NCBI RefSeq assembly: GCF_002075345.1
Contig: NZ_NAEW01000008.1
Location: 124,001-188,000 of the forward strand
Direction of reading: 5' to 3'
Origin: Citrobacter braakii
Lineage (GTDB): Bacteria; Pseudomonadota; Gammaproteobacteria; Enterobacterales; Enterobacteriaceae
DNA: 64,000 bases
Positions 29,478 to 42,192 of this stretch are shown here, piece by piece. The translations under genes were made by a program, and so were the position numbers. The notes beneath the pieces were generated by a model. That model did not search any database and was not told the origin of the DNA. It worked only from the letters and a program-made list of their open reading frames with translations. Each line of letters starts with the position of its first letter. Within the stretch, counting starts at the first letter, position 1.

Positions 29478-30236
29478 ATGGATTACCTGCAAATACTCTC
29501 CCCGATCCACAACCTCCTGCACTGTAAAACGCCCCAGGCCTGGCTTGATAAAGCGCGAGCCCCGGCGAATCTCCCTCTGTTACTGACGGATCATCTCGTC
29601 TGCGAGCTGAAAGCGGCGCAAACGGCCATGCTGCTGGTGCGTAAGTATGTTGCAGATAAACAGGGATCGCAGGCGCTACTGGACTGGCTGAAACCCTATG
29701 AAGCGTATGCTTTCAGAGAAGGGGATGAACCGGATTTTATCGCGCTGAATAAACAGATAAGCAAAAGCGTAATGCCGCAAACTGACGATCCGTGGGGACG
29801 CAAGCTGATCGACAGCATGGTTTTGCTGATCAAAGAAGAGCTGCACCACTTCTGGCAGGTGCGTGAAGCGATGATGAGCCGCAACATTCCCTACGTCAAA
29901 ATTACCGCCAGCCGTTATGCCAAAGGCATGCTTAAAGAGGTGCGAACCCACGAGCCATTAACGCTCATCGACAAACTGATTTGCGGGGCTTACATTGAGG
30001 CGCGTTCTTGTGAACGGTTCGCCGCGCTGGCGCCGTATTTGGATGACGATTTACAGGCATTTTATCTTTCGCTGCTGCGATCCGAGGCGCGGCACTATCA
30101 GGACTATCTGGCGCTGGCACAGCAGGTTTCTGCCGACGATATCAGTAGTCGGGTGCGGTTCTTTGGCGAAGTAGAAGCTGCATTGATTACTTCTCCCGAC
30201 GATGAATTCCGCTTCCACAGCGGCGTGCCAGCCTGA
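29478..30236 (+). CDS. miaE: tRNA-(ms2io6A) hydroxylase
   Basis: A 252-residue non-haem di-iron monooxygenase that hydroxylates the isopentenyl group of ms2i6A37 in tRNA. The ferritin-like helices carry the iron ligands in DHLVCELKAAQ, LIKEELHHFWQV, CGAYIEARSCERF and LRSEARHYQDYL. The gene is known in Salmonella and is absent from E. coli K-12, so it is a lineage marker here. It lies 51 bases after rraB. Confidence 0.94.
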   Translation: MDYLQILSPIHNLLHCKTPQAWLDKARAPANLPLLLTDHLVCELKAAQTAMLLVRKYVADKQGSQALLDWLKPYEAYAFREGDEPDFIALNKQISKSVMPQTDDPWGRKLIDSMVLLIKEELHHFWQVREAMMSRNIPYVKITASRYAKGMLKEVRTHEPLTLIDKLICGAYIEARSCERFAALAPYLDDDLQAFYLSLLRSEARHYQDYLALAQQVSADDISSRVRFFGEVEAALITSPDDEFRFHSGVPA

Positions 30237-30249
30237 CTCCCTTCTCTGA

Positions 30250-30277
30250 CGCGCGGCGCTAATCGTCGCGCGGTTTA
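30250..30277 (+). terminator. Terminator after miaE
   Basis: CGCGCGGCG and CGTCGCGCG pair (30250-30272) and are followed by GTTTAACC. The U-run is short. Confidence 0.55.
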
Positions 30278-30401
30278 ACCTTTCCTGTTTCCATTAGCAA
30301 AATCTGGTGGCTGGAAATCGCTCGCTGCTGCCGTAATAATCAAAACACACGAAGGGGAAATATATCCCCGCAACAGAGACTGTTTTGCATAAGGATGGTT
30401 A

Positions 30402-31232
30402 ATGAACTGGGCACACGTATTATTGGCGGGTTATATCGGGGCGGTGATTGCTATCGTCGTTGGCATGTTTCGCAAAAAAGGCTGGCTGGGCAAGATCTCC
30501 GGCGCGGTGGTTTTTGTGGTGGCGATTGTCGCGTGGAATCTGTTTGATGTGCACTACCTGATCCCGCGCGAAAGCCCTGATTATGGGCTGACGGACGCGC
30601 AGAAATTTGAAAATGCGATGCTGGCAATGCCTGTTTATCAGGTACTTAAAGAGCAAGAACCCGCGTTATGGCAGAATATCCTCAACCAGGCAACGCAACT
30701 GAAAGAAGCTGGGAAAAGCGAACAACAGATTATCGACGCTATTCAGCCGCAAATCCTGCAGGTACAGATGGCGCGTTTGCAGCAGGCACCCGATGCCAAT
30801 GTGATTGAGTATATGAAAATTAACCTCGAGCAGATTGCTGCGGTGGCAAAAGTGGGCGATGACGAGTGTTTTCGCTTTCTGTTCCCGGCGGTGAAAGGCG
30901 GGATTAACCCGGTGCGTATTATTCCGCGGGAGCTGATGAATCGTCGAATGGCCAGCGACATGAGTATGATGCACGCGGCTTATGGCCCGAACAAACATAC
31001 GGTTACGGCGCAAGAGAAACAGCTGGCGCTTCAGGATCTGCAATCCATCGGCCCGGGATTGGTACAGCGCTTTGGACCGGATATCCAGATTATGGCTGAT
31101 CCGAGTAAAGGTGTGGGCAAAGAGAAAGTCGCTTGTGAAATGGTGCAGGATTTATGGTCACAGGTGCTGACGCTGCCAACCGCTCGCGCGGCTGGCGTCA
31201 TTCGGCTGATGCTCTCCGCCGAAATGCAGTAA
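30402..31232 (+). CDS. Conserved membrane-anchored protein of unknown function
   Basis: A 276-residue protein I do not recognise as a characterised family. Residues 1-25 and about 32-50 are hydrophobic, so it is anchored by two N-terminal membrane segments with a short positively charged loop (FRKKGWLGK). The remainder (about 55-276) is helical and soluble, with two cysteines (DECFRF and VACEMVQ). AAGGATGG precedes the ATG. It stands alone between miaE and yjgM, ending at a terminator. Its composition matches that of its neighbours, so recent transfer is not indicated. Confidence 0.75.
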   Translation: MNWAHVLLAGYIGAVIAIVVGMFRKKGWLGKISGAVVFVVAIVAWNLFDVHYLIPRESPDYGLTDAQKFENAMLAMPVYQVLKEQEPALWQNILNQATQLKEAGKSEQQIIDAIQPQILQVQMARLQQAPDANVIEYMKINLEQIAAVAKVGDDECFRFLFPAVKGGINPVRIIPRELMNRRMASDMSMMHAAYGPNKHTVTAQEKQLALQDLQSIGPGLVQRFGPDIQIMADPSKGVGKEKVACEMVQDLWSQVLTLPTARAAGVIRLMLSAEMQ

Positions 31233-31242
31233 CACAACCATT

Positions 31243-31271
31243 GCCCCTCCGGCTGAAGTCAGAGGGGTTTT
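31243..31271 (+). terminator. Terminator after the membrane-anchored gene
   Basis: CCCCTC (31244-31249) pairs with GAGGGG (31262-31267), followed by TTTT. It overlaps the 3' end of the convergent yjgM gene. Confidence 0.75.
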
Positions 31272-31762
31272 AACATCCGCACTTCGCAATCCACGTGCCC
31301 GGTACAGCCCAGCGCTTCGTTGATATGCTCAAACCCTAAATGTTCATACAGGCGGATTGCCTCGGTCAGAAACGCCGTGGTCTCCAGATAGCACTGTTTG
31401 AAACCCTGCTCACGGGCATGTTCGAGGGCCATCAGCGCCAGCTTTTTCGCCAGCCCCTGACCGCGTGCGCTCGACAGGAAGTACATCTTTTGCAGTTCGC
31501 AAATGTCCGGTTCGCTACATCCTAACGGCGCAACGCCGCCGCCGCCCACGACTTCACCGTTTTGCTCAACCACCCAGTAGGCCGCGCCCGGCTGGCTGTA
31601 AACCTGGAATAGTTCATCCAGATTAGGGTCGGCAACGGTATAGCCTTTATCGGCAGTAAGCCCGTATTCAGCGGAAACTTTGCGGATCACCGCAGCGATA
31701 GCGGCATTATCTGCTGCGGTGATTCGGCGCAGCGTAAGCGTGGTGGGTAGCACAACATTCAT
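31259..31762 (-). CDS. yjgM: GNAT family N-acetyltransferase YjgM
   Basis: A 167-residue GNAT protein. The acetyl-CoA loop is [10 protein letters not shown], followed by [22 protein letters not shown]. The ATG at 31762 gives the same length as E. coli YjgM. The open frame continues about 65 codons upstream into an AT-rich intergenic stretch with no family similarity, so the longer form is rejected. The acceptor substrate is not assigned from this sequence. Confidence 0.88.
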   Translation of the reverse strand: MNVVLPTTLTLRRITAADNAAIAAVIRKVSAEYGLTADKGYTVADPNLDELFQVYSQPGAAYWVVEQNGEVVGGGGVAPLGCSEPDICELQKMYFLSSARGQGLAKKLALMALEHAREQGFKQCYLETTAFLTEAIRLYEHLGFEHINEALGCTGHVDCEVRMLKPL

Positions 31763-31955
31763 AATATGGCTCAATTCTAAAAATACACTTATATATTTAT
31801 TTAATACCACTCTCTTCTGTCGGGTGCAAGACGTTCCTGAATCAGAAAAAATTAAAACACATTGGCTAATTAAAAATAGTATTGTAAACGAACCAGTAAA
31901 TAAACACTGGTTTTTATTTTTTATCTTAATGGAATTTATATTAGGGATATTGTTC

Positions 31956-33146
31956 ATGAATGATTTTGTTGGTGGTCGGGAAAATCAACGACACACATTT
32001 ATTTTTATCGGTAAAGGATGGCAGTACTTTATTATTTGCATTGTCAATTTTTTGCTGTGTTGTATTACTCTGGGTATTTATACACCGTGGGCGATAGTGA
32101 AATGTCGGCGTTATATTTACGAGAATATGACTCTCAATGGCCAACCCTTTACCTATAAGGCGACAGGTGGCGCGATATTCGTAAGCTTCTTGTCGATTAT
32201 GGTGGTTTATGGTGCCAGCATGAGTTCTATTGCTAACGGCAGCCCTCTCGTTGGTTTTACTTTGATTGGTTTACTGGTAGCTGTCCTTCCATTAATGACC
32301 ATAAAAAGCCTGCAGTATCAGGCGATGATGACGTCGCTTAACGGTGTGCGTTTTGGTTTTGACTGCTCACAATTACATGCATGGCTTTTTTTACTGGTTG
32401 TGCCAGTGGTGCTTGCTGTGGTGAACTGGGGAGTGATTTATCTTCTGATACTTGCCACCGACTGGATTGAGGGCAGTACTGGAATGCTTATCAGAATAGC
32501 ATTTATCGCGTTGGTGGGAATTGTGGGCATGGGTATCACCTACGGTATTACCTATGCAAAATGGATGCAGTTAGTGGGTAATGGCGGTAATTTTGGTATT
32601 CACCGCTTTACTATTAACGTCAATATGAAAGCAAGCATAGTGGGGTGTATTAAAGCCGTGCTGGTACTGCTGCCATTTGTTGTTGTGATTGTCTGGCTAA
32701 TTGCCCCTATTTTTCTGCAAATGGTGATGTTGGCTGTGTTAGGCGTGGCCGACGACGAATTTATCCGGGAGAATCAGAGCAGAATAATGGCGAGCTATTT
32801 TCTCTATTTCGCCGGAATTATTGTGGTTGGAAGCTATTTATACACCACGCTACGTAATCTGTTCATGAATAACCTGGCGCTGGCCGAGGGCAAAATCCGC
32901 TTTCATTCTTCCGTCACTGCACATGGCCTGATCTGGCGTTTTGTACTGGTGTTGTTTATTTCAGGCATCACGTTTGGGCTAGCTTATCCGTGGATGAAAA
33001 TGTGGCTGGTCAGTTGGCTGGCCAGTAACTCCCATGTACAAGGGGATTTGGATGCGCTGGAACTGACTGACCATACAGAGGCGTTGGAAACAGGTCCGGC
33101 GATGTGGGTATCACGTGGTGTGATGACCTACTTCCCGTTCATCTGA
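31956..33146 (+). CDS. yjgN: DUF898 family inner-membrane protein YjgN
   Basis: A 396-residue polytopic protein of the YjgN/DUF898 family with about ten hydrophobic segments. Family landmarks are [33 protein letters not shown] and the C-terminal [16 protein letters not shown]. The ATG at 31956 has AGGGA upstream and gives the usual length. It is more diverged from the E. coli protein than its neighbours are. Function is unknown. It is divergent from yjgM, with about 190 bases between the two starts. Confidence 0.85.
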   Translation: MNDFVGGRENQRHTFIFIGKGWQYFIICIVNFLLCCITLGIYTPWAIVKCRRYIYENMTLNGQPFTYKATGGAIFVSFLSIMVVYGASMSSIANGSPLVGFTLIGLLVAVLPLMTIKSLQYQAMMTSLNGVRFGFDCSQLHAWLFLLVVPVVLAVVNWGVIYLLILATDWIEGSTGMLIRIAFIALVGIVGMGITYGITYAKWMQLVGNGGNFGIHRFTINVNMKASIVGCIKAVLVLLPFVVVIVWLIAPIFLQMVMLAVLGVADDEFIRENQSRIMASYFLYFAGIIVVGSYLYTTLRNLFMNNLALAEGKIRFHSSVTAHGLIWRFVLVLFISGITFGLAYPWMKMWLVSWLASNSHVQGDLDALELTDHTEALETGPAMWVSRGVMTYFPFI

Positions 33147-33152
33147 TACAAC

Positions 33153-33180
33153 AAGGCCGGAGCATGCTCCGGCCTTTAAT
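33153..33180. terminator. Bidirectional terminator between yjgN and valS
   Basis: AAGGCCGGAGCATGCTCCGGCCTT is a perfect palindrome with A-rich and T-rich flanks and can serve both convergent genes. Confidence 0.9.
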
Positions 33181-33201
33181 ACGTGTATAACGTAACGGCA
33201 A

Positions 33202-36057
33202 TTACAGCGCGGCGATGACCGCCTGCTGCTCAATCAGCTTCGCTTTCGCTTCCGCATAACCGTCCAGCTTCTCACGCTCTTTGGCGATAACCGCTTCCGG
33301 TGCGCGAGCAACGAAACCTTCGTTGGAAAGTTTGCCTTCGATACGGGCAATCTCACCTTCGATTTTCGCTACTTCTTTCGCCAGACGCGCCAGCTCATCT
33401 TCTTTATTGATGAGGCCAGCCATCGGGATCAGCAGCTCGGCGCCGTCGATGATTTTGGTCACGGAGACTGGACCTTTGTCATCGGCTGGCAGTACGGTGA
33501 TGCTTTCCAGACGCGCCAGGTTCAGCAGGAAGCTGCGGTTATCGTTCACACGGCGCATCGCATCAGCGCTGCAACCGCGCAGCAACAGTTCGAGCGGTTT
33601 ACCTGGGGCGATGTTCATTTCCGCACGGATGTTACGTACGGCAACGATCGCCTGCTTCAGCCATTCGGTATCAGCCAGTGCGGCTTCATCAACCTGTGCG
33701 GCGTTATATTCCGGGAACGGCTGCAGCATGATGGTGTCGGCGGTAATACCGGAAATCACCTTCACGCGCTGCCAGATGGTCTCGGTGATGAACGGGATGA
33801 TCGGATGCGCCAGGCGCAGCAGACCTTCCAGAACGGTGACCAGCGTATTGCGGGTGCCGCGCAGTTCAGACTCGGAACCGCCGTTCATTACCGGCTTGGT
33901 CAGCTCCAGATACCAGTCGCAGAACTGGTTCCAGGTGAATTCGTACAGAATGCCCGCGGCGATGTCGAAGCGGAAGTTGTCCAGCGCTTCGCGGTACGCT
34001 TTGATGGTCTGGTTGAATTCAGCAAGGATCCAGCGATCCGCCAGCGACAGGGTCATTTCGCCGCCGTTGAAGCCGCAATCCTGGTCTTCGGTGTTCATCA
34101 GCACAAAGCGGCTGGCGTTCCACAGCTTGTTACAGAAGTTACGATAACCTTCCAGACGCTTCATATCCCAGTTGATGTCGCGACCGGTAGAGGCCAGCGC
34201 CGCCAGGGTGAAGCGCAGTGCGTCGGTGCCGTGCGGCTCGATGCCGTCCGGGAACTGCTTCTCGGTACGCTTGGCAATCTTCTCGGCCAGTTGCGGCTGC
34301 ATCATGTTGCCGGTACGTTTCTCCAGCAGTTCTGCCAGGGAGATTCCGTCGACCATATCCAGCGGGTCAATGACGTTGCCCTTGGATTTGGACATCTTCT
34401 GGCCTTCGTCGTCGCGGATCAGACCGGTCATGTAGACGGTCTTAAACGGCACTTGAGGCTTGCCGTTTTCATCTTTGATGAAGTGCATGGTCATCATGAT
34501 CATGCGGGCAATCCAGAAGAAGATGATGTCGAAACCGGAAACCATCACGCTGGTTGGGTGGAACTGACGCAGCGCGTCGGTGTTTTCCGGCCAGCCCAGG
34601 GTAGAGAAGGTCCACAGTGCGGAGGAGAACCAGGTATCGAGAACGTCTTCGTCCTGGCGAAGCTGAATGTCGGCACCGAGGTTGTTTTCCTGACGCACTT
34701 CGTCTTCAGTACGGCCAACGTAGACGTTGCCGTCGTTGTCATACCATGCCGGGATACGGTGACCCCACCACAGCTGACGGGAAATACACCAGTCCTGAAT
34801 ATCGCGCATCCAGGAGAAGTACATGTTTTCGTACTGCTTCGGTACGAACTGAATGTCGCCGTTTTCAACCGCTTCAACCGCCGGTTTCGCCAGCACGTCG
34901 GCACGGACGTACCACTGGTCGGTCAGCATCGGTTCAATAACCACGCCGCCACGGTCGCCGTAAGGTACGGTCAGGTCGTGCGGTTTAATTTCTTCCAGCA
35001 GGCCCAGCGCATCAACGGCGGCAACCACCGCTTTACGCGCGGCAAAGCGCTCCAGCTTCTGGAACTCAGCCGGGATTTCATTGGAATAAACGTCAGACTC
35101 TTCGCCTTTGGTGTCGTACACTTCCGCGGTTTCACGGATGTCGCCGTCAAAGGTCAGAATATTGATCATCGGCAGGCCGTGACGTTTCCCGACTTCGTAG
35201 TCGTTAAAGTCGTGCGCCGGGGTGATCTTCACGCAGCCGGTGCCTTTTTCCATATCAGCGTGTTCATCGCCGACGATGGGAATGCGGCGGTTAACCAGCG
35301 GCAGAACAACAAATTTGCCAATCAGATCTTTATAACGCGGATCTTCCGGGTTGACGGCCACGCCGGTATCGCCCAGTACGGTTTCCGGACGGGTGGTGGC
35401 GACGACCAGGTAATCTTTACCATCAGCGGTTTTCGCGCCGTCGGCCAGCGGATAGCGGATGTGCCACATTGAGCCTTTCGACTCGCGGTTTTCCACTTCC
35501 AGGTCGGAAATCGCGGTGCGCAGTTTCGGGTCCCAGTTCACCAGGCGTTTGCCACGGTAAATCAGGTCTTCTTTGTACAGGCGAACGAAGACTTCTTTCA
35601 CGGCATTGGAAAGACCTTCGTCCATAGTGAAGCGCTCGCGCTCCCAGTCAACGGAGTTGCCGAGACGGCGCATCTGGCGGGTGATGGTGCCGCCGGATTC
35701 CGCTTTCCACTGCCAGATTTTGTCGATAAACGCTTCGCGACCGTAGTCGTGGCGGGTTTTACCTTCTTCAGCGGCAATCTTACGCTCAACCACCATCTGG
35801 GTTGCGATACCCGCGTGATCGGTACCTGCCTGCCACAGGGTGTTTTTACCCTGCATGCGCTGGTAGCGGATCATGGTATCCATGATGGTTTGCTGGAAAG
35901 CATGACCCATATGCAAACTGCCGGTGACGTTCGGCGGCGGGATCATGATGCAGAAGGACTCTTTGCTTTCATCGCCGTTAGGTTTGAAATAGCCCTGCTT
36001 TTCCCAGTGCTCGTAAAGCGGCTGTTCGATATCTTGTGGGTTGTATGTCTTTTCCAT
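33202..36057 (-). CDS. valS: Valine-tRNA ligase
   Basis: A 951-residue class I aminoacyl-tRNA synthetase charging tRNA-Val. The HIGH motif is HMGH at residues 49-52, the KMSKS motif lies near 555 (KMSKSKGN), and an editing (CP1) domain lies between them with [12 protein letters not shown]. The C-terminal coiled coil ([20 protein letters not shown]) clamps the tRNA. It overlaps holC by one base (TAATG). Confidence 0.97.
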   Translation of the reverse strand: MEKTYNPQDIEQPLYEHWEKQGYFKPNGDESKESFCIMIPPPNVTGSLHMGHAFQQTIMDTMIRYQRMQGKNTLWQAGTDHAGIATQMVVERKIAAEEGKTRHDYGREAFIDKIWQWKAESGGTITRQMRRLGNSVDWERERFTMDEGLSNAVKEVFVRLYKEDLIYRGKRLVNWDPKLRTAISDLEVENRESKGSMWHIRYPLADGAKTADGKDYLVVATTRPETVLGDTGVAVNPEDPRYKDLIGKFVVLPLVNRRIPIVGDEHADMEKGTGCVKITPAHDFNDYEVGKRHGLPMINILTFDGDIRETAEVYDTKGEESDVYSNEIPAEFQKLERFAARKAVVAAVDALGLLEEIKPHDLTVPYGDRGGVVIEPMLTDQWYVRADVLAKPAVEAVENGDIQFVPKQYENMYFSWMRDIQDWCISRQLWWGHRIPAWYDNDGNVYVGRTEDEVRQENNLGADIQLRQDEDVLDTWFSSALWTFSTLGWPENTDALRQFHPTSVMVSGFDIIFFWIARMIMMTMHFIKDENGKPQVPFKTVYMTGLIRDDEGQKMSKSKGNVIDPLDMVDGISLAELLEKRTGNMMQPQLAEKIAKRTEKQFPDGIEPHGTDALRFTLAALASTGRDINWDMKRLEGYRNFCNKLWNASRFVLMNTEDQDCGFNGGEMTLSLADRWILAEFNQTIKAYREALDNFRFDIAAGILYEFTWNQFCDWYLELTKPVMNGGSESELRGTRNTLVTVLEGLLRLAHPIIPFITETIWQRVKVISGITADTIMLQPFPEYNAAQVDEAALADTEWLKQAIVAVRNIRAEMNIAPGKPLELLLRGCSADAMRRVNDNRSFLLNLARLESITVLPADDKGPVSVTKIIDGAELLIPMAGLINKEDELARLAKEVAKIEGEIARIEGKLSNEGFVARAPEAVIAKEREKLDGYAEAKAKLIEQQAVIAAL

Positions 36058-36500
36058 TATTTCCAGGTTGCCGTATTCAGGTTAAAACCAGCCACGCGGT
36101 AAGCTTTGTAGCGATCGCGTGCCGATTGTTTCAAAGAATCTTCGTAAGGGACGAAGTCTATCACTTCTGTGAAAGCGGTGGCAAAATCTGCAAAGCCAAC
36201 GCGCAAACTGATAAGCAGGTCGCGCGGGCTGCTGTTGCGTTTCTCCGGCCAGGCAATTTCTACCGGTGCGCCGCCTCTGGGGCCTTCACCTGCCAGATTA
36301 TGCGGAACAAAGCTTTCTGCCGGTCTTGCCCACAGGGCTTCATCCAGTCGAAGAGCCTGCTTTTCGTTTTCGCAGGCGATCAGCACGCGCTTGCCAGCAC
36401 GCCAACGTTCTGCGGCAATTTCACACACCAACTGCTCGACGGCGCTTAAGCCATCGTGTTGCGTGTCATTGTCCAGAAGATAGAAAGTTGCGTTTCTCAT
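36057..36500 (-). CDS. holC: DNA polymerase III chi subunit
   Basis: A 147-residue clamp-loader accessory protein that links SSB to psi and the gamma complex. It matches E. coli HolC over its full length ([12 protein letters not shown] to NLNTATWK). The ATG at 36500 is the family start; the open frame runs 16 codons further upstream. Its stop overlaps the valS start, so translation is likely coupled. pepA lies upstream on the same strand beyond a REP element. Confidence 0.95.
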   Translation of the reverse strand: MRNATFYLLDNDTQHDGLSAVEQLVCEIAAERWRAGKRVLIACENEKQALRLDEALWARPAESFVPHNLAGEGPRGGAPVEIAWPEKRNSSPRDLLISLRVGFADFATAFTEVIDFVPYEDSLKQSARDRYKAYRVAGFNLNTATWK

Positions 36501-36550
36501 ATATGGGGCTTCTTCTGGTGAATTTAAATGCGTTGCCATGATGCACAACC

Positions 36551-36584
36551 GTAGGCCGGATGGCGTTGCGCTTATCCGGCCTAC
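36551..36584. repeat. REP between pepA and holC
   Basis: GTAGGCCGGAT... / ...ATCCGGCCTAC is a near-perfect REP palindrome, in the pepA-holC-valS transcript. Confidence 0.85.
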
Positions 36585-36610
36585 GGGTCTTATTGCTTGT
36601 GCTTACCGCC

Positions 36611-38125
<1,515 letters not shown>

Positions 38126-38388
38126 CTACGCTCCTGAATCTTAAAGACAACGGCGGTGGCTACGGATAGAATTGCAAGCTTTCGTAACTCATACCCGCTG
38201 TTGCGGTGACTTCGTGTTAATCTTAACGTTATTACGGCATTGGCACGTCAGAACAATTTCTGAGAGGTGGATCCGTTGAGTATAATGATCTTAGCGACGA
38301 TTTCGACGACTCAAGAGAATAAATGACGTTTAAGCCATGAAACAAGCTAAATTCCGGCAAAAGACGGGTTTTTACGGGCGTATTTAAA

Positions 38389-39489
38389 GTGATAATCATA
38401 AGATATCTGGTTCGGGAAACGCTCAAAAGCCAACTTGCGATCCTATTCATCCTGCTTTTGATCTTCTTTTGTCAAAAGTTAGTCAGGATCCTTGGTGCGG
38501 CGGTTGACGGTGATATCCCGGCGAATCTGGTGCTCTCGCTGCTGGGGCTGGGCGTGCCAGAAATGGCGCAACTTATCTTGCCATTAAGCCTGTTCCTCGG
38601 GCTGCTGATGACGCTGGGCAAACTGTATACCGAAAGTGAAATTACGGTCATGCACGCCTGCGGGCTGAGCAAGGCTGTCTTAGTGAAAGCGGCGATGGTG
38701 CTGGCGCTGTTTACCAGTATTATTGCGGCGGTCAACGTGATGTGGGCCGGACCGTGGTCCTCCAGACATCAGGACGAAGTCCTGGCGGAGGCGAAAGCGA
38801 ACCCCGGTATGGCGGCGCTTGCTCAGGGGCAATTCCAGCAGGCCACTAACGGCGGCTCGGTGCTGTTTATCGAAAGCGTTGACGGCAGTAATTTCAACGA
38901 TGTGTTCCTCGCGCAAATCCGCCCGAAAGGTAACGCCCGTCCTTCGGTGGTGGTAGCGGACTCCGGTCATCTTACTCAATTGCGCGATGGCTCTCAGGTC
39001 GTGACGCTGAACCAGGGGACGCGTTTTGAAGGGACCGCGCTGCTGCGCGATTTCCGCATTACCGACTTCCAGAATTATCAGGCGATTATCGGTCATCAGG
39101 CCGTGGCGCTGGATCCAAACGATACCGACCAGATGACCATGCGTACGCTATGGACGACCGACACCGATCGCGCCCGTGCGGAGCTGACCTGGCGTATCAC
39201 GTTAGTATTCACCGTATTTATGATGGCGCTGATGGTTGTACCGCTGAGCGTGGTGAACCCGCGTCAGGGTCGCGTACTGTCCATGCTGCCAGCAATGCTG
39301 CTTTATTTGCTGTTCTTCCTGGTTCAGACATCGCTGAAGTCGAACGGCGGCAAAGGTAAGCTGGATCCGGTGTTCTGGATGTGGACGGTTAACCTGGCGT
39401 ATCTGGCGCTGGCGATTGTGCTTAACCTCTGGGATACGGTGCCGATGCGCCGCTTACGTGCCCGTTTTATGCGTAAAGGAGCGGTATAA
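38389..39489 (+). CDS. lptF: LPS export ABC transporter permease LptF
   Basis: A 366-residue inner-membrane permease with six membrane segments and a large periplasmic beta-jellyroll domain (about 100-260). It pairs with LptG and LptB to extract LPS from the inner membrane. The start is GTG at 38389 (MIIIRYLVRETLKS). Its stop overlaps the lptG start by one base, so the partners are made together. Full length, close to E. coli. Confidence 0.96.
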   Translation: MIIIRYLVRETLKSQLAILFILLLIFFCQKLVRILGAAVDGDIPANLVLSLLGLGVPEMAQLILPLSLFLGLLMTLGKLYTESEITVMHACGLSKAVLVKAAMVLALFTSIIAAVNVMWAGPWSSRHQDEVLAEAKANPGMAALAQGQFQQATNGGSVLFIESVDGSNFNDVFLAQIRPKGNARPSVVVADSGHLTQLRDGSQVVTLNQGTRFEGTALLRDFRITDFQNYQAIIGHQAVALDPNDTDQMTMRTLWTTDTDRARAELTWRITLVFTVFMMALMVVPLSVVNPRQGRVLSMLPAMLLYLLFFLVQTSLKSNGGKGKLDPVFWMWTVNLAYLALAIVLNLWDTVPMRRLRARFMRKGAV

Positions 39490-40571
39490 TGCAGCCTTTT
39501 GGTGTACTTGACCGCTATATCGGTAAAACCATTTTCACCACCATCATGATGACGTTGTTCATGCTGGTGTCGCTCTCCGGGATCATCAAGTTTGTCGACC
39601 AGCTGAAAAAAGCCGGGCAGGGGAGCTACGATGCGATGGGCGCCGGGCTGTATACCCTGCTCAGCGCGCCGAAAGATATCCAGATCTTCTTCCCGATGGC
39701 GGCGCTGCTGGGTGCTTTGCTGGGGCTGGGCATGCTGGCGCAGCGCAGTGAACTGGTGGTCATGCAGGCTTCTGGCTTTACCCGTATGCAGGTGGCGTTG
39801 TCGGTGATGAAAACCGCAATTCCGCTGGTGCTGCTGACGATGGCCATCGGCGAATGGGTGGCGCCGCAGGGCGAACAAATGGCGCGTAACTACCGTGCGC
39901 AGCAGATGTACGGCGGCTCGCTGCTCTCTACCCAGCAAGGTTTGTGGGCGAAAGATGGCGACAGCTTTGTCTACATCGAGCGGGTGAAAGGTGACGCCGA
40001 GTTAGGCGGAATTAGCATCTACTCCTTTAACGACAAGCGCCGTCTGCAGTCCGTTCGCTATGCCGCAAGCGCGACGTTTGACCCGGAGCAGAAGGTCTGG
40101 CGTTTGTCGCAGGTGGATGAATCCAACCTGACCGATCCGAAGCAAATCACCGGCTCGCAGACGGTGAGCGGTACCTGGAAAACCAACCTTACACCCGACA
40201 AGCTCGGCGTCGTGGCGTTGGATCCTGATGCGCTCTCGATTAGTGGTCTGCATAACTACGTGAAGTACCTGAAGTCGAGCGGCCAGGACGCCGGACGCTA
40301 CCAGCTCAATATGTGGAGCAAAGTCTTCCAGCCGCTGTCTGTGGCGGTAATGATGCTGATGGCGCTGTCGTTTATCTTTGGTCCGCTGCGTAGCGTCCCG
40401 ATGGGCGTGCGCGTGGTGACAGGGATTAGCTTCGGTTTTGTGTTCTATGTGCTGGACCAAATCTTTGGCCCGCTGACGCTGGTGTACGGCATTCCGCCGA
40501 TTATTGGCGCGTTGCTGCCAAGCGCCAGCTTCTTCCTGATAAGCCTGTGGCTGATGCTGCGTAAGTCCTGA
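39489..40571 (+). CDS. lptG: LPS export ABC transporter permease LptG
   Basis: A 360-residue partner of LptF with the same layout: N-terminal membrane segments (LDRYIGKTIFTTI), a periplasmic domain, and C-terminal segments (MGVRVVTGISFGFVFYVLDQ). Together they form the membrane part of the Lpt machine, linked to LptC-A-D. The ATG overlaps the lptF stop (TAATG). Confidence 0.96.
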   Translation: MQPFGVLDRYIGKTIFTTIMMTLFMLVSLSGIIKFVDQLKKAGQGSYDAMGAGLYTLLSAPKDIQIFFPMAALLGALLGLGMLAQRSELVVMQASGFTRMQVALSVMKTAIPLVLLTMAIGEWVAPQGEQMARNYRAQQMYGGSLLSTQQGLWAKDGDSFVYIERVKGDAELGGISIYSFNDKRRLQSVRYAASATFDPEQKVWRLSQVDESNLTDPKQITGSQTVSGTWKTNLTPDKLGVVALDPDALSISGLHNYVKYLKSSGQDAGRYQLNMWSKVFQPLSVAVMMLMALSFIFGPLRSVPMGVRVVTGISFGFVFYVLDQIFGPLTLVYGIPPIIGALLPSASFFLISLWLMLRKS

Positions 40572-40576
40572 TATTC

Positions 40577-40601
40577 GCCCCTCCCGCTGTGCGGGAGGGG
40601 C
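40577..40601. terminator. Bidirectional terminator between lptG and yjgR
   Basis: GCCCCTCCCGC and GCGGGAGGGGC form an 11-bp stem around TGT between convergent genes. The flanking U-tract is weak. Confidence 0.75.
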
Positions 40602-40610
40602 GCCTTCCTG

Positions 40611-42113
40611 CTAGCGTTTTCTCCCGCCCATCAAACTCCCCAACATGCCGCGGATTATCTGATTGGTGACCTGTCGCGCCGCGCTCTTCGCCACGCTCTG
40701 TACCACGCCATCGCGCTTGCCGCCGCGCGGTCCGGTGCTGCCAAACAGAATATCCTTCAATCCACCGAGAATACCGCCGTCCACATCGATCGCTTTACCG
40801 TTGGCGGGAGGTGTATTTTGCTGCTCGGTGCTGGCCTGCACGCCTTGCTGTAAACGCTCATAGGCGGACTCGCGGTCGACCTGTTCTTCATATTTACCGT
40901 ACAGCGAGGAGTGATTAATCAGCCCGTTACGCTCGTCATCCGTCACTGGTCCCATCCGCGAGCACGGCGCAATCACCATTGCTCGTTCAACCACCGACGG
41001 GCTGCCTTTAGCGTCCAGAAACGACACCAGCGCCTCGCCGGTTCCCAGTTCCTGAATGGCTTTTTCGGTATCAAATGCCGGGTTGGCGCGCATGGTTTGC
41101 GCGGCGGTTTTCACCGCTTTCTGATCCTTCGGTGTAAACGCGCGCAGGGCGTGCTGCACGCGGTTCCCCAACTGACCGAGCACGTTGTCCGGAATATCTG
41201 ACGGGTTTTGCGAGACGAACCACACGCCGACCCCTTTCGAGCGGATCAGGCGGATCACCTGTTCGATTTTATCCAGCAGCACCTGCGGGGCGTCGTTGAA
41301 CAGCAGGTGAGCTTCATCGAAGAAGAACACCAGTTTTGGCTTCTCCAGATCGCCTGCTTCCGGCAGCTGTTCGTACAGTTCGGAGAGCATCCACAGCAGG
41401 CTGGCGGCGTACAGTTTGGGCATCTGGTAGAGCTTCTCTGCGCTGAGGATGTTGATCATCCCTTTGCCGCTGGCGTCAGTTCGCATCCAGTCTTTGATGT
41501 CCAGCATCGGTTCGCCAAAGAAGTGCGCCGCCCCCTGTTGCTCCAGCGACAGCAGTCCACGCTGGATTGCCCCGACCGAGGCGCTGCTGATATTGCCATA
41601 CTGATTCTGGAAGGATTTGGCGTTATCGCCGATGTACTGGGTAATGGCTCGTAGGTCTTTGAAATCGAGCAGCAGCAGACCCTGGTCATCAGCAATGCGG
41701 AAGATAATATCCAGCACGCCGGACTGTACGTCGTTGAGGTTCAGCAAACGGGCCAGCAGCAGTGGGCCGAGGTCAGATACCGTGGCCCGCACGGGGTGAC
41801 CTTTTTCGCCGAAGATATCCCACACCGTGACCGGATTAGCATGCGGTTGCCAGTCGGTAATGCCGATATTTTTCAGGCGGGCGAGCAGCTTTTCAGAGGC
41901 CTGCCCTTCCTCGGCCACGCCGGTTAAGTCGCCTTTCACATCGGCCATAAATACCGGTACGCCAATTTCAGACAGCGATTCGGCCAGCTTCTGTAGCGTG
42001 ACGGTTTTACCGGTCCCGGTCGCGCCGGTAATCAGTCCGTGACGGTTGGCCATGCCTGGCAGTAAAAACAGTTCGGTGTCCGGCGTGCGGGCAATTAGCA
42101 GGGGTGTGCTCAT
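40611..42113 (-). CDS. yjgR: HerA-like ATPase YjgR (DUF853)
   Basis: A 500-residue P-loop ATPase of the HerA/FtsK group. The Walker A is GATGTGKT (near residue 29), the Walker B region [13 protein letters not shown], and the C-terminal [13 protein letters not shown] is family specific. The ATG at 42113 gives the E. coli length; five codons upstream are open but lack a start with a good ribosome site. Its cellular role is not established. Confidence 0.9.
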   Translation of the reverse strand: MSTPLLIARTPDTELFLLPGMANRHGLITGATGTGKTVTLQKLAESLSEIGVPVFMADVKGDLTGVAEEGQASEKLLARLKNIGITDWQPHANPVTVWDIFGEKGHPVRATVSDLGPLLLARLLNLNDVQSGVLDIIFRIADDQGLLLLDFKDLRAITQYIGDNAKSFQNQYGNISSASVGAIQRGLLSLEQQGAAHFFGEPMLDIKDWMRTDASGKGMINILSAEKLYQMPKLYAASLLWMLSELYEQLPEAGDLEKPKLVFFFDEAHLLFNDAPQVLLDKIEQVIRLIRSKGVGVWFVSQNPSDIPDNVLGQLGNRVQHALRAFTPKDQKAVKTAAQTMRANPAFDTEKAIQELGTGEALVSFLDAKGSPSVVERAMVIAPCSRMGPVTDDERNGLINHSSLYGKYEEQVDRESAYERLQQGVQASTEQQNTPPANGKAIDVDGGILGGLKDILFGSTGPRGGKRDGVVQSVAKSAARQVTNQIIRGMLGSLMGGRKR

Positions 42114-42192
42114 TGAGATTTCCTCCATTTATCTTGCCTGGAGTATAGGCAATGTCCATCAAAGAGAGTATGCGATGGCCAGAGAAAATGAC

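Noticed and set aside
31763-31955. N-terminal extensions of both yjgM and yjgN into their shared intergenic region
   Set aside because: The extensions are AT-rich, lack similarity to the families, and the shorter starts restore normal lengths with ribosome sites.
33805-35472. 555-codon open frame on the plus strand inside valS
   Set aside because: Antisense to valS; low complexity His/Val-rich product with no motif.
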